Positions 45,501 through 55,458 of a DNA stretch of 64,000 nucleotides are shown here, piece after piece. The position numbers and the translations under genes were made by a program. Positions within the stretch are counted from its first letter, which is position 1. Every line of letters starts with the position of its first letter. Source of the stretch: Pseudomonadota bacterium (GTDB lineage: Bacteria > Pseudomonadota > Gammaproteobacteria > Steroidobacterales > Steroidobacteraceae); assembly GCA_023423065.1 (NCBI GenBank), contig JAFAGC010000039.1:1-64000 (forward strand), in the 5' to 3' direction. Below the pieces are notes generated by a model, which saw nothing but the letters and a program-made list of their open reading frames with translations, had not been told where the DNA came from and ran no database searches.

Positions 45501-47900
45501 TCACTGCCGCGCCAGGTACATGCGCATCTTCGCCGCCTTGTCCTCCACTGCTTCGCCCGATACGTCGAGCAATGCCTTCTTCACGGTGCCCGCGAAGGCG
45601 AATGGCGCGCTGTAATCCTCGTCTTCCATCACGGGCGACCCGGCATCGGCGCCGATACATATGCCCGCGGCGAGCCCCAGCGACATCGGTATCGTGACGG
45701 GAAGGTCTCCCGATCCGACCGGTTCGCCGTCCACGAGTAGTTTGATGTTCGCGGGCGTGCCCTTGCCGTGGGCGATGTCCGGCTTTCCCGTGGGCGTGAA
45801 CTCGAACGAGAAGATGTGATCGCCTTCCGGGATCTTCTGCTGGGACTGCACGCGGAACCGCTGGTCGGCGCAGTAGTTGTACCCGTAGGTCAGGCGTCCA
45901 TCCTTCACGTAGAACACGAAGCCACCGTCGACACCGCCCGCGGACATCAGCACGCCGTCGGCGCCGCCCTTCGGGACGGTCGCATGCACGGACAAGGAGT
46001 GCGGCACGTTGACGAGAATCGGCGCCGCGGCCTGCGACACGACCTGCGTTCCGGGGTAGTAGACGTATTTCTGGCGCTTCTCGGCGATCTGCGGCCGCGG
46101 ATCTCCGAACCTCAGCGTGCCGCGGCTGTCGATGGGCAGCACGTCGTACTTGCCGGCCTCGACATACCAGAGCGAGATCATGGAAATGAGTCGCGCCCGC
46201 TCCTGTTCCGCGAGGTTCTTCGTTTCGGCGAAATCCTCCTCCACGTCGTAGAGCTCCCAGCCTTTCGCGTCGAGCTCGACGAGTTTGTCCTTGTCGAGCG
46301 GCGCGCCGAACCCGAGTCCGGACTCGGTGAACGAGGTTCCCGGCCACGGACACACGGCACGCCAGCCATCGTGGTAGATGGACCGATGACCGAACATTTC
46401 GAAGTATTGCGTCTGGTGCAGCGACGCCGCCTTCGCATCGTCGAACGACGACTTGAGGCTGTGTCCCTGGATGGGTGACTGTGTGACGCCGCGGATGTGG
46501 GTCGGCGGATCGATGCCGAGCGCGTCCAGCACCGTCGGCACCATGTCGATCGCATGAGCGTACTGCGCGCGGATCTCGCCGCGTGCCCTGATGCCCTTCG
46601 GCCAGCACACGATGAACGGGTCGGACGTCCCGCCGCGATACGTCTCGCGCTTCCAGCGCCGGAACGGCGTGTTGCCGGCGTGCGTCCAGCCCCAGGGGTA
46701 GTGGTTGAAATACTTCGGCCCGCCGATGTCGTCGATGGCCGCGAGATTCTGCTCGAGGTTCTCGGGCACGTTGTTGAAAAACTTTCCCTCGTTCACCGAA
46801 CCGTTCGGGCCGCCCTCCGCGCTCGCGCCGTTGTCCGAGATCAGCATGATCAGCGTGTTCTCGTACTCGCCCAGCTCCTTGAGGAACGCGATGAGCTGAC
46901 CGATGTGATGATCTGTGTGTTCGAGAAAACCGGCGAATACTTCCATCATGCGCGCGTACAGCCTGCGCTCGTCGGCTGGTAGTTTGTCCCAGTCCTGCAC
47001 GTCGGGATCGTGTCGCGACAGCACGGTGTTCCCGGGAATGATTCCGAGCTCTTTCTGCCTCGCGAAGACCTGTTCGCGGTACGCGTCCCATCCCTTGTCG
47101 AACTTGCCCTTGTACTTGTCTGCCCACTCCTTCGGAACGTGGTGAGGTGCGTGTTGCGCGCCCGTGCAGAAGTACATGAAGAACGGCTTGTCGGGCGCGA
47201 CCTGCTTGGCGTCGGCGATCATCGCCTTCGCCTTCTCGACGAGGTCGGGGGTCAGGTGGTAGCCCTCCGCCGGTGTCTTGTCTGGCTCGACCTGCGAGTT
47301 GTCGCGCACGAGCTCGGGGTAATACTGGTGCGTATCGCCGCCCAGGAATCCGAAGAATCGTTCGAAGCCCCGGCCGAGCGGCCAGCGATCGTAGGGACCC
47401 GCCGCCGAGTTGGCTTCTGCGGGTGTCAGGTGCCACTTGCCGAGCGCATATGTGTTGTAGCCGTGTTTGAGCAGCATCTCCGAGAGGAAACCGTTCTCGA
47501 ATGGAATCTGTCCGTTCGAGCCCGGAAATCCTTCCGAGCCCTCGGTGATGCACGCCATCGCGTTCGAGTGATGGTTGCGCCCCGTGAGAATGCAGGAGCG
47601 CGACGGCGAACACAGCGCCGTGGTGTGCATGTTGTTGTACAGCAGGCCGTCCTTCGCCAGCGCATCGATGTTGGGCGTCGCGATAGGACTGCCGTAACAG
47701 CCGAGGTGGCCGAAGCCGGTGTCGTCGAGCACGATGAACAACACGTTGGGCGCGCCCTTCCTGGCCCGGTTGGGCGCGGGCCAGGCGGGCTTCGATTCTT
47801 CGAAAGTGCGCCCGATCACGCCCGAGAAGGCCTGCCCGGGCGCGTACTCATTCAGCGTCGTGCCATTGCCGGCGTGGCCGACTGATTTGTTCGTCGTCAT
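45501..47900 (-). CDS. Arylsulfatase C (CSPSR type), long form
   Basis: A 799-residue sulfatase. After about 50 N-terminal residues, NVLFIVLDDTGFG starts the sulfatase fold. The formylglycine cysteine is C97 in LCSPSRSCILTGRNHHSN, and GKWHL and LISDNGASAEGG complete the active site. The last 200 or so residues (VNVPHSLSVHATVPKGGADGV to KMRMYLARQ) look like a beta-rich extra domain. An extra cysteine, C103, follows the motif where alanine is common. No signal peptide. GAGGAG precedes the ATG. It lies 16 nt after sulfatase D, its closest relative. Confidence 0.92.
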   Translation of the reverse strand: MTTNKSVGHAGNGTTLNEYAPGQAFSGVIGRTFEESKPAWPAPNRARKGAPNVLFIVLDDTGFGHLGCYGSPIATPNIDALAKDGLLYNNMHTTALCSPSRSCILTGRNHHSNAMACITEGSEGFPGSNGQIPFENGFLSEMLLKHGYNTYALGKWHLTPAEANSAAGPYDRWPLGRGFERFFGFLGGDTHQYYPELVRDNSQVEPDKTPAEGYHLTPDLVEKAKAMIADAKQVAPDKPFFMYFCTGAQHAPHHVPKEWADKYKGKFDKGWDAYREQVFARQKELGIIPGNTVLSRHDPDVQDWDKLPADERRLYARMMEVFAGFLEHTDHHIGQLIAFLKELGEYENTLIMLISDNGASAEGGPNGSVNEGKFFNNVPENLEQNLAAIDDIGGPKYFNHYPWGWTHAGNTPFRRWKRETYRGGTSDPFIVCWPKGIRARGEIRAQYAHAIDMVPTVLDALGIDPPTHIRGVTQSPIQGHSLKSSFDDAKAASLHQTQYFEMFGHRSIYHDGWRAVCPWPGTSFTESGLGFGAPLDKDKLVELDAKGWELYDVEEDFAETKNLAEQERARLISMISLWYVEAGKYDVLPIDSRGTLRFGDPRPQIAEKRQKYVYYPGTQVVSQAAAPILVNVPHSLSVHATVPKGGADGVLMSAGGVDGGFVFYVKDGRLTYGYNYCADQRFRVQSQQKIPEGDHIFSFEFTPTGKPDIAHGKGTPANIKLLVDGEPVGSGDLPVTIPMSLGLAAGICIGADAGSPVMEDEDYSAPFAFAGTVKKALLDVSGEAVEDKAAKMRMYLARQ

Positions 47901-47916
47901 GTTCTGCTCCTCGAGC

Positions 47917-50295
47917 TCAGTCCATCCGTGTCGCCATTTTCAGCCGCTCCATACCGCCCGGCTCGTTGTGATCTCCGAACAGGAACGAGACGGATTCGAG
48001 TTTCCCGGTGAACGGGAACAGACCTTTTTCCTCGTAATCCGCGCAGACGGGGGACACGCAATCCATGCCCACGTCCAGCGTTTCCGTGCCACACCGCTGC
48101 GGCACCTGCTCGTCGATGCGACCGTCGGCGACCTGCTTGCCGTCGATGGACAGCGACACGGTCGCCGGCCCGCCAGGTTTGGGTGAGTCCGGTGTGAACG
48201 TGAGCTCGATCTGGTGTTTGCCCGGCGAGAGTTTGTCCGGCGACACCACGTCGTAACGCCGGATGCCGAAGAAGTTGTAGTGGTAGCGCACCTTGCCTTC
48301 CCACAGGAACAGCGACCATCCGGCCGCATCGCCGCCCAATGCGAACATCACGCCTTCGGCGCCTTCCTTTGGGATCTCGACGGGCACCGTCATCGTGAAC
48401 GGCACGCCGACGAGCTTCGGACCACTGCCCTCGGGCATGCGGACCATGCCCGGGTAGAACGTGATCTCCTTGCGATTGGCGAAGAAGCTCGGCCGTAGCG
48501 TGGTGTCGAGTCTCTCGGAGAATCGATCGTCGAGCGGCAGCACGTTGTACTTGGCCGCATCCGCCATGAAGAGGTCCTGAAGTTGCCTCAACCTGGCAGG
48601 TTCCTGCTCGGCGAGATCCACCGCCTGGCTGAAATCCTCGGCAAGGTTGTAGAGCTCCCATTTGTCCTCGTCGAAGCCGAACGATCCGGATGTCTCCCAC
48701 GGTAGCCGCCCGTGTCGGCACGAGGCGATCCATCCATCGGCATACATGGCGCGATTGCCGAGCATCTCGAAGTACTGCTGAGTGCGCGTACTCGGCGCAT
48801 CGGCGTTCGCGGCGTCGAAGGTGTACGCGAAGCTCACCCCCTCGATGGGTCGCTGGATGTAGCCGTTCACTTCGCGCGGCTCGTTGATGCCGACGACTTC
48901 CATGAGTGTCGGCATCACGTCGATGCAGTGATGGAACTGCGTGCGCACCTTGCCGGTGTCCTTGATGACCTTGGGCCACGAGACGATCATCGAATTGCGC
49001 GTTCCGCCGAAATGCGACGCCACCTGCTTGGTCCACTGGAAAGGCGCATCCCCGGCCCAGGCCCAGCCGACGGCGTAGTGCGGCGACGTACCCGGCATTC
49101 CCCACCTGTCCATGAAGCCGATGGACTCTTCCATGGTCGGCTGCCGGCCATTGAGGCTCATGATCTCGTTCGGCGTGCCGACGAGGGAGCCTTCGCCGCT
49201 CGAACCGTTGTCGCCGAGGATGTAGATGACGAGCGTGTTGTCGAGCTCGCCTAGATTCTCGATGGCGTCGACGATGTTGCCGACCTCGAAGTCCGCGTGC
49301 TCGAGGAAGTCCGCGTAGTTTTCCGCCTGGCGGGCGAATAGTTTCTGGTGCTCCGCGGGCTGGCTGTCCCACGAAGGAATCTGCTCGGGCCGAGGCGTGA
49401 GCTTCGTACCTTTCGGAACGGTGCCCCTATTGAGCTGGTTGGCGAGCACCTGCTCGCGGTACTTGTCCCATCCCATGTCGAAGCGCCCCACGTTCCTGCC
49501 GCGCCAGTCGAGCGGCGGCTGGTGCGGCGCATGAGCGGCGCCGGTGGAGAAGTACGCCATGAACGGACGATCGGGCGCGATGGCCTTCTGCGTCCGGATC
49601 CAGCCGATGCATTGTTCGGCGAGATCGCGCGTGAGCTGGTAGCCGTTCTCGGGCCGTTCCGGTGGCTCGATGGGATCGGTGTTGCGCAACAGTGACGGAT
49701 AGAACTGATCTGTCTCGCCGCTGATGAACCCATAAAAATGGTCGAAGCCCTGGTTCGTCGGCCAGTTGTCGAAAGGACCGGCGGGACTGGTCTGATTGTC
49801 CGGCACGTTGTGGTTCTTGCCGAACCAGGCGCACGTATAACCGGACTGCTTGAGCAACTCGGCGAAGGTCGCGCAGCTCTTGGGAATGATCCCGCTGTAG
49901 CCGGGGTAGCCGGTCGCCATTTCCTGGATCACACCCGTCGCCACCGAATGATGATTGCGCCCGGTGAGCAGCGCCGCGCGCGTCGGCGAGCAGAGCGCGG
50001 TCGTGTGGAATTGGTTGTAGAAGAGCCCGCGCTTCGCAAGCTTCTCGGCCACCGGCGTGCGCACCAGGCCGCCGTTCACACTCGGCCAGCCATAACCCAC
50101 GTCGTCGAGCAGGATCAGCAGGATGTTAGGGGCATCCTTCGGCGCGGCCTTCGTCGGCGGGAAATCCGGCCTCGACTCGGTCGCGTACATCCCGATCCTC
50201 GCGTTCGGGTATCCCCAATCCGGTTCCGGAAGGTGATTGCGATCGATGTTGACCGGAAACTTCGTTCCATCTCCGCCACGTTTCTTTTTTGCCAT
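47917..50295 (-). CDS. Arylsulfatase D (CSPTR type), long form
   Basis: A 792-residue sulfatase. NILLILLDDVGYG starts the fold, the formylglycine cysteine is C102 in LCSPTRAALLTGRNHHS, and GKNHN, APHQPP and ILGDNGSSGEG follow. The C-terminal extension from about residue 590 (FTMTVPVEIPKEGAEGVMF onward) parallels that of sulfatase C. The N-terminus is basic (MAKKKRGGDG) with no signal peptide. A perfect AAGGAGG precedes the ATG at 50295. It is the first sulfatase of the operon. Confidence 0.93.
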   Translation of the reverse strand: MAKKKRGGDGTKFPVNIDRNHLPEPDWGYPNARIGMYATESRPDFPPTKAAPKDAPNILLILLDDVGYGWPSVNGGLVRTPVAEKLAKRGLFYNQFHTTALCSPTRAALLTGRNHHSVATGVIQEMATGYPGYSGIIPKSCATFAELLKQSGYTCAWFGKNHNVPDNQTSPAGPFDNWPTNQGFDHFYGFISGETDQFYPSLLRNTDPIEPPERPENGYQLTRDLAEQCIGWIRTQKAIAPDRPFMAYFSTGAAHAPHQPPLDWRGRNVGRFDMGWDKYREQVLANQLNRGTVPKGTKLTPRPEQIPSWDSQPAEHQKLFARQAENYADFLEHADFEVGNIVDAIENLGELDNTLVIYILGDNGSSGEGSLVGTPNEIMSLNGRQPTMEESIGFMDRWGMPGTSPHYAVGWAWAGDAPFQWTKQVASHFGGTRNSMIVSWPKVIKDTGKVRTQFHHCIDVMPTLMEVVGINEPREVNGYIQRPIEGVSFAYTFDAANADAPSTRTQQYFEMLGNRAMYADGWIASCRHGRLPWETSGSFGFDEDKWELYNLAEDFSQAVDLAEQEPARLRQLQDLFMADAAKYNVLPLDDRFSERLDTTLRPSFFANRKEITFYPGMVRMPEGSGPKLVGVPFTMTVPVEIPKEGAEGVMFALGGDAAGWSLFLWEGKVRYHYNFFGIRRYDVVSPDKLSPGKHQIELTFTPDSPKPGGPATVSLSIDGKQVADGRIDEQVPQRCGTETLDVGMDCVSPVCADYEEKGLFPFTGKLESVSFLFGDHNEPGGMERLKMATRMD

Positions 50296-50323
50296 TTCTT
50301 GCCTCCTTGGCCTGGCCCCAAGT

Positions 50324-50434
50324 TCAGTCGCGCGCGAACGCCCCCTCCGCTTCTTTCTCCAGGTCCATGTAGACCTCGGGGCTCACACCCACCGCGACAC
50401 CCAGGATCGTCCCGTCCTTGAGCGTTCCGCGCAA
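50324..50434 (-). pseudogene. Short coding-like fragment upstream of sulfatase D
   Basis: A 36-codon frame from TTG at 50434 (in-frame TAG just upstream) to TGA at 50324. It reads LRGTLKDGTILGVAVGVSPE and ends EKEAEGAFARD. Codon use is G/C-ending and protein-like, unlike random intergenic DNA. It may be a tiny gene or the surviving end of a lost gene between DUF1254 and the sulfatases. No ribosome-binding site is evident. Confidence 0.25.
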
Positions 50435-50513
50435 AAGAACCTGATTCTAGGAGTGAGATCCGGACCCGCCATTGGACAAAGTACTCACCAGCTCTGCCCG
50501 TGCGGAAAATCGC

Positions 50514-51488
50514 TCATTGCAAAGGTTGCGCAATGGGAAAAGTCCATCTCCCCCGCAGGATTTCCGGGCGCGGGCGATACAGTCGCACCATGTAGCTCCA
50601 TCCCTTCACTATCGGCAGACAGTTGGGCGTGGCTCCGTCGTAGCCGCCGAACTGCACCGTGGTCGCGCCGTCCGCATCCTTGACCGCGGTCAGGTTGTTC
50701 ACCGTGTATGCGTCGTGTTCGTTCTTCTCGAAGTAGCCCTGCGCGTTGTAGACGCTGATGGACCAGAATCCATCGATTGGAACCTCACCGACCCGCAGCC
50801 GGTAGATAGTCTCGCCGTCGTTGCGCGGCGGCGTCACGTTGAGATAGGTCGCGTCGCGCTCCGGATTTCCGCCCCAGGCCATCGCGGCGCCGATCAGTCG
50901 CCGGATGGGCGACACCTCTTCCTTCGCGCCGAACATGCCGCTCGTATCCGGCAACGTGGCGCCGAGCTTGAGCAGCGCCTCGCGCACGGTCTTCTGACTC
51001 GCGGGATCCCAGGCCAGGTGCTCGAACTTGCCGATGCGCAGGTAGTCCTGGTGGACGTGCACCGCATCCTGCAGCGCGTGCACCTTTTTCAGGTCCGCCG
51101 GATCGCGGGGATCGACGAGTATGCGCAGTGCGCACAACACGTACCGCGTGTCGAAGTTCGGCCGCGAAAGCACGTGCCGCCCTCCGCCGTACACGACCAT
51201 CTCCGTGTACTGGTCCTCGTCGATCACCTGCATCGACAGGAACCGCTTGCCGGGATCCGGCAACGTGATGACGACGTTGCCCGCGTCGAGATCGAATACC
51301 GCGCCGCCATACAAGGTGTCGCGGTTCATGCGAATGACGTACTGCTGTTCGATCGGCGTGAGCTCGCGGTTGAAATCGAACCGCCCGAAGCCGTTCCGCT
51401 TCACGACTGAGTCGAAATACAGGTCGCTTTCCGCCCGCACGAAGTTGTCGATGTCGACGGGCACCGGAACCGGAGCGTGAGTTGCCAT
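50514..51488 (-). CDS. DUF1254/DUF1214 domain protein
   Basis: A 324-residue protein. The N-terminal half has the DUF1254-like pattern (VIRMNRDTLYGGAVFDLDAG, VITLPDPGKRFLSMQVIDED). The C-terminal half has the DUF1214 signature (DGFWSISVYNAQGYF, NCLPIVKGWSYMVRLYRPRPEIL). The family has no established function; members occur near transport and catabolic genes. No signal peptide is seen. It is the most upstream gene of the leftward sulfatase cluster, 218 nt before sulfatase D, so cotranscription is possible but not certain. Confidence 0.8.
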   Translation of the reverse strand: MATHAPVPVPVDIDNFVRAESDLYFDSVVKRNGFGRFDFNRELTPIEQQYVIRMNRDTLYGGAVFDLDAGNVVITLPDPGKRFLSMQVIDEDQYTEMVVYGGGRHVLSRPNFDTRYVLCALRILVDPRDPADLKKVHALQDAVHVHQDYLRIGKFEHLAWDPASQKTVREALLKLGATLPDTSGMFGAKEEVSPIRRLIGAAMAWGGNPERDATYLNVTPPRNDGETIYRLRVGEVPIDGFWSISVYNAQGYFEKNEHDAYTVNNLTAVKDADGATTVQFGGYDGATPNCLPIVKGWSYMVRLYRPRPEILRGRWTFPIAQPLQ

Positions 51489-51643
51489 GGCCAGCCTCGC
51501 GAATGAAATCCCTGTGTATAGGCTGATCTAAATGCGTGCCGCACCGCCCTCCATCGGACCTTGGCCGTATAGCCCTTGGCCCCCGCGCGACGCGGCGGCC
51601 GTTCGCTGCTACATTCCCCGGCTGATTCGCAATCCTCGCGCCC

Positions 51644-54592
51644 ATGAAACTGACTATCGGATTTCGCAAGGTATTCGTGCTCGCGGCCATCGCCGCATTG
51701 GTGATCGGGCTGTACGCGATCATCGGGTTCTTCGTCGTACCCCGCGCGGTGAAGTCGCAGATCCACGAGTTCGCGCGCGAGAACTACCAGCGCGAGGCCA
51801 CCGTCGGAAAAGTCCGATTCAATCCGTTCACGCTCGCGCTCGAGATCGAAGGCTTCTCCTTTCCCGACGAGGACGCGCAGCCGTTGTTCGGCTTCGAGCG
51901 GCTCGTCGTCAATTCGTCCCTGTCGAGCATCTGGCGCCGCGGTCCGAGCCTCGAGCTCATCGAGCTCGACCAGCCCTTCGGCCGCGCGGTGATCCGTCCC
52001 GATGGCACGCTCAACTTCGCCGATCTCGCGAAGCCCTTCGAGAAGGAGCAGCCCGAGCCGCAATCCGAACCGACGCGCGTGTTCATCGACCTGCTGCGCG
52101 TGATTCGCGGCCGGGTCGACTTCGAGGACCGCACGAAGCCGACGCCATTCCACGCGCAGCTGCAACCGGTGACGTTCGCGCTGCGGGAGTTCAGCACGGT
52201 CGGCACCGGCGCCAATTCCTACGCGCTCGATGCGGAATCCACCGAGGGCGGAAAATTCACCTGGAACGGCACGTTCGACCTCGAGCCGGTCGCGGCGAAG
52301 GGCCAGTTCGCGCTGATCGACGTGCCGACGAAGACGTTGTGGTCCTACCTGCGCGACTCGCTTGCGTTCAAGATCACCGACGGGGCGATCACGCTCGATG
52401 GCGATTACGACTTCTCGGCGCCCGAGAGCGGAGTGAATCTCGTCGTCGGGCTCAAGAATGTCGACGTGCGCGAACTCGGTGTCGCGCCGCGTGGCGAATC
52501 CGACGACGAATACGTTCACCTGACGCACATGAACCTGCGCGACTCGCGCTTCGATCTCGCGAACTCGCGCGTCGAGTTCGGCGCGATCAAGCTCGCCGGC
52601 GGTGAAGTGCGCGCGTGGCGAGACCCGGAGGGGCGCATCAATCTCCTGCAGCTCACGGAAGCCCCGCCCGCGCCCGATGCACCGCAGCCGACCTCGGAAG
52701 CGTCTTCCGCGCCGGCCGAATCCGCCGCCCCCGGGGCCAAACCGGAATGGCTGGTGAGCGCGCCCGACATCACGGTGGAGCAACTCAAGGTCGCGCTCGA
52801 AGACCGCTTCGTGAAACCCACCGCGACCTTCGAGCTGAATCCCGTCGTTCTCCACGTGAAGGGATTCACGACCCAGCCCGACCAACTGTTCGAGGTTGAC
52901 GGCAACATCGCGCTCGCGAGCGGCGGCAACATCGAGCTCGATGGACAGGCGCTGCCCGAACGCGGCACCTTCCGCGGCAAGCTGATGGTCGCGAACATCG
53001 ACCTGAAGCAATTCCAACCCTACGTCGCCACCTACTCGCAGCTCACGCTGCTCGACGGCGCCGTGAGCGCGGACCTCGACATCGAGCGAGGCGAGGACGC
53101 ATCGCTCGAGATCACCGGCGACACGCGCGTCAACAAGTTCCACTCGGTCGATACCGCGATGCGCGAGGACTTCGCGAAGTGGGACCGTCTCGAGCTCAAC
53201 CGCATCGACTACAAGTCGTCGCCCGCGCCGGGCAGCCTGAGCATCGCGACCATCAATGCCCAGGGCCCGTACATCCGCTTCATCATCGCGCCCGACCAGA
53301 CGACGAACGTCGGCAAGATCATGACCGCGCCCGCGAGCGCGCCGGGCCCGGTGCAGACGGTGAAGACCACGGCGAACGAGCCCGCACCGGAAAACCCTGA
53401 GCCCATTAAAATGCGCATCGGCCGGGTGAACATCCGCAACGGCTCGGGCAACTTCGCCGACTTCTGGATCCAGCCTAACTACGCCGTGAGCATCCAGCAG
53501 CTCGACGGTTCGATATCCGGGCTCTCCTCCGATCCTGCCTCGCGCGCGAAACTCGAACTCGACGGCAAGATAGACCGCTACGCGCCCGCGAACATCGAGG
53601 GCGAGGTCAATCTGCTTTCGGCCAGCCTGTTCACGGATCTCAAGGTCAACTTCAAGGGCGTGGAACTGTCGTCCGTCACGCCCTATTCCGGCCGCTTCGC
53701 GGGTTATCGGATCGAGAAGGGAAAACTCTCGGTCGATCTCGAATACCACGTCGAGAATCGCAAACTCGACGCGAAGCAGCAGTTCGTCATCGACCAGCTG
53801 CAGCTCGGCGAAAGAGTCGAGAGTCCCGACGCCGTGAAGCTGCCGCTCAAGCTCGCGGTCGCGCTGCTCAAGGACAGCAATGGCGTCATCGACCTCGGAC
53901 TTCCGGTCTCGGGCAGCCTCGACGATCCGCAATTCAAGCTCGGACCGATCATCTGGAAGGCCTTCGTGGGCCTGCTGACCAAGGCGGCCACCGCGCCTTT
54001 CAAGATGCTCGGCGCCTTGTTCGGCGGCGGCGACGAGGAAATGAACCTCATCGTATTCGAGCCCGGCTCCGCGACTCTGGACGACGCCGGCAAGCAACGG
54101 CTCGCCGGCGTGGCGAAGGCGCTGAAGGAGCGCCCGGGACTGCAGCTCGACGTGCCGGCCGTGTATTCGGAGGTCGACGGGATGGCCATCGCGAACGCGG
54201 CGATGGCAGAGAAGAAGCCCGACACGGATGGAGATGCCGAACGGGGCGCCGAACCCAACGACCGATTCGAGCAACTGGTAGAGCAATATCGCGCGGAGTT
54301 CGGAGCGAAGGCGACGCTGCCCGGCAGTGTGCCGACCGTGCTCGACACGCGGGCGAAGAAACGCGACCCGCAAATGCTCGCGACCGCGACCGGCGAACTC
54401 GATCAGGCGCTGCGCCAGAAGTACGCGGCGACCCCGGAGCAGCTCGAAGCGTTGGGCCAGGCGCGCGCACGCGCGATCCAGGACGCGTTGCTGAGCAGCG
54501 GCGAAATCGATCCGCAGCGCGTGTTCCTGATCGCCGCGGAGGCCAAGCCTCCGGTCGATGGGAAGGTGCGCGTCGAGCTCGCGCTCAAGTAG
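51644..54592 (+). CDS. DUF748/AsmA-like envelope protein
   Basis: A 982-residue protein with one N-terminal transmembrane helix (VFVLAAIAALVIGLYAIIGFFVV) and a very long periplasmic part. Repeated DUF748-type beta segments resemble AsmA family proteins, which form bridges for lipid movement between membranes (YhdP, TamB relatives). The C-terminal part has an OmpA-like start (NLIVFEPGSATLDDAGKQRL, ending RVFLIAAEAKPPVDG). A role in outer-membrane homeostasis is inferred. Single gene, convergent with and directly abutting the DUF4239 gene. Confidence 0.85.
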   Translation: MKLTIGFRKVFVLAAIAALVIGLYAIIGFFVVPRAVKSQIHEFARENYQREATVGKVRFNPFTLALEIEGFSFPDEDAQPLFGFERLVVNSSLSSIWRRGPSLELIELDQPFGRAVIRPDGTLNFADLAKPFEKEQPEPQSEPTRVFIDLLRVIRGRVDFEDRTKPTPFHAQLQPVTFALREFSTVGTGANSYALDAESTEGGKFTWNGTFDLEPVAAKGQFALIDVPTKTLWSYLRDSLAFKITDGAITLDGDYDFSAPESGVNLVVGLKNVDVRELGVAPRGESDDEYVHLTHMNLRDSRFDLANSRVEFGAIKLAGGEVRAWRDPEGRINLLQLTEAPPAPDAPQPTSEASSAPAESAAPGAKPEWLVSAPDITVEQLKVALEDRFVKPTATFELNPVVLHVKGFTTQPDQLFEVDGNIALASGGNIELDGQALPERGTFRGKLMVANIDLKQFQPYVATYSQLTLLDGAVSADLDIERGEDASLEITGDTRVNKFHSVDTAMREDFAKWDRLELNRIDYKSSPAPGSLSIATINAQGPYIRFIIAPDQTTNVGKIMTAPASAPGPVQTVKTTANEPAPENPEPIKMRIGRVNIRNGSGNFADFWIQPNYAVSIQQLDGSISGLSSDPASRAKLELDGKIDRYAPANIEGEVNLLSASLFTDLKVNFKGVELSSVTPYSGRFAGYRIEKGKLSVDLEYHVENRKLDAKQQFVIDQLQLGERVESPDAVKLPLKLAVALLKDSNGVIDLGLPVSGSLDDPQFKLGPIIWKAFVGLLTKAATAPFKMLGALFGGGDEEMNLIVFEPGSATLDDAGKQRLAGVAKALKERPGLQLDVPAVYSEVDGMAIANAAMAEKKPDTDGDAERGAEPNDRFEQLVEQYRAEFGAKATLPGSVPTVLDTRAKKRDPQMLATATGELDQALRQKYAATPEQLEALGQARARAIQDALLSSGEIDPQRVFLIAAEAKPPVDGKVRVELALK

Positions 54593-55369
54593 TCAATCCA
54601 TCGACTCCCGCAATTCGACCAGCAACCGGTCCATCGAGTCGACGCGGATCAATCCGAGCCGCGGGAATTCCAGGTCCACGATCACGTACAGCACGATCGC
54701 GAGCACCACGGCGAAGGCCAGCGAATGCACGGTGCTGCGCACGCCGCTGCCCGCGGAGCCGTGACCGACGAACACCGAGCTCACGATCGCGAGCATTGCG
54801 ATCATGACGTACACCACGACGGGCGGATGAATCCGCGTCACGGCCACGCGCGTCGTCGCGATGTCGAACATCTGGTTGAGCGCGGGCAGCAGCAGCATCG
54901 CAGCCACCGTCTTGTCGCTCGCATCCGCGCCCCGCACGCTCTCGTTCCAGATCTCCTGCTGCAGGGAAACGTAGCGCCGACGGGACGCTTCGTAAGGCTC
55001 GCCGGCGGAGACGAGCCGGTAGGTTTCGAGGCGTGCGTCGAGATACTCACGGAACAACCCGCGGATCGCGGGCTGGGACCTCGCCGGCAGAAGATCGATG
55101 CGCAGCCACGCCGTGCCGATCGCATTGGTCTCCTCGATGACGAGATGGCGCCGGTCATCGAAACGGCCGCCCGCTCCGGAAAAGACAAACGCAAGAAAAA
55201 GACCGAGCAGCGCGAAAACGGCCCCTTCGGTCGCACCGTAGGGACTCTTGTCGATCGTCCCGGTGAGCAGCCGGCTGCGCTCGCCCTGCCTGCGACCCCA
55301 GGCCTGTGCCCCGAGCATCGCCGCCAGCAGCACGACGATGACCCCCAGGCTTTCCAAGATGAAGCGCAT
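54593..55369 (-). CDS. DUF4239 (bestrophin-like) membrane protein
   Basis: A 258-residue membrane protein. One helix is at the N-terminus (LGVIVVLLAAMLGAQAWG), one at about 50-66 (GAVFALLGLFLAFVFSGAGG), and two near the C-terminus (VYVMIAMLAIVSSVFVG and LAFAVVLAIVLYVIVDLEF). The central soluble part has the ETNAIGTAWLRIDLLP motif of DUF4239. Function unknown. Its last base abuts the stop of the AsmA-like gene. Confidence 0.8.
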   Translation of the reverse strand: MRFILESLGVIVVLLAAMLGAQAWGRRQGERSRLLTGTIDKSPYGATEGAVFALLGLFLAFVFSGAGGRFDDRRHLVIEETNAIGTAWLRIDLLPARSQPAIRGLFREYLDARLETYRLVSAGEPYEASRRRYVSLQQEIWNESVRGADASDKTVAAMLLLPALNQMFDIATTRVAVTRIHPPVVVYVMIAMLAIVSSVFVGHGSAGSGVRSTVHSLAFAVVLAIVLYVIVDLEFPRLGLIRVDSMDRLLVELRESMD

Positions 55370-55458
55370 GGCGGGATGTTTCTGCGCACCCAAACCGCCG
55401 GATATCGGTACAAGGGCCCATTGGAGTTTCGCCGACCGCAACGTTCAATACGCCCCGC

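Noticed and set aside
51401..54373. A 990-codon minus-strand open frame opposite the AsmA-like gene
   Set aside because: The plus strand has the transmembrane start and DUF748 pattern; the antisense frame shows only Arg/Glu-rich low-complexity sequence.
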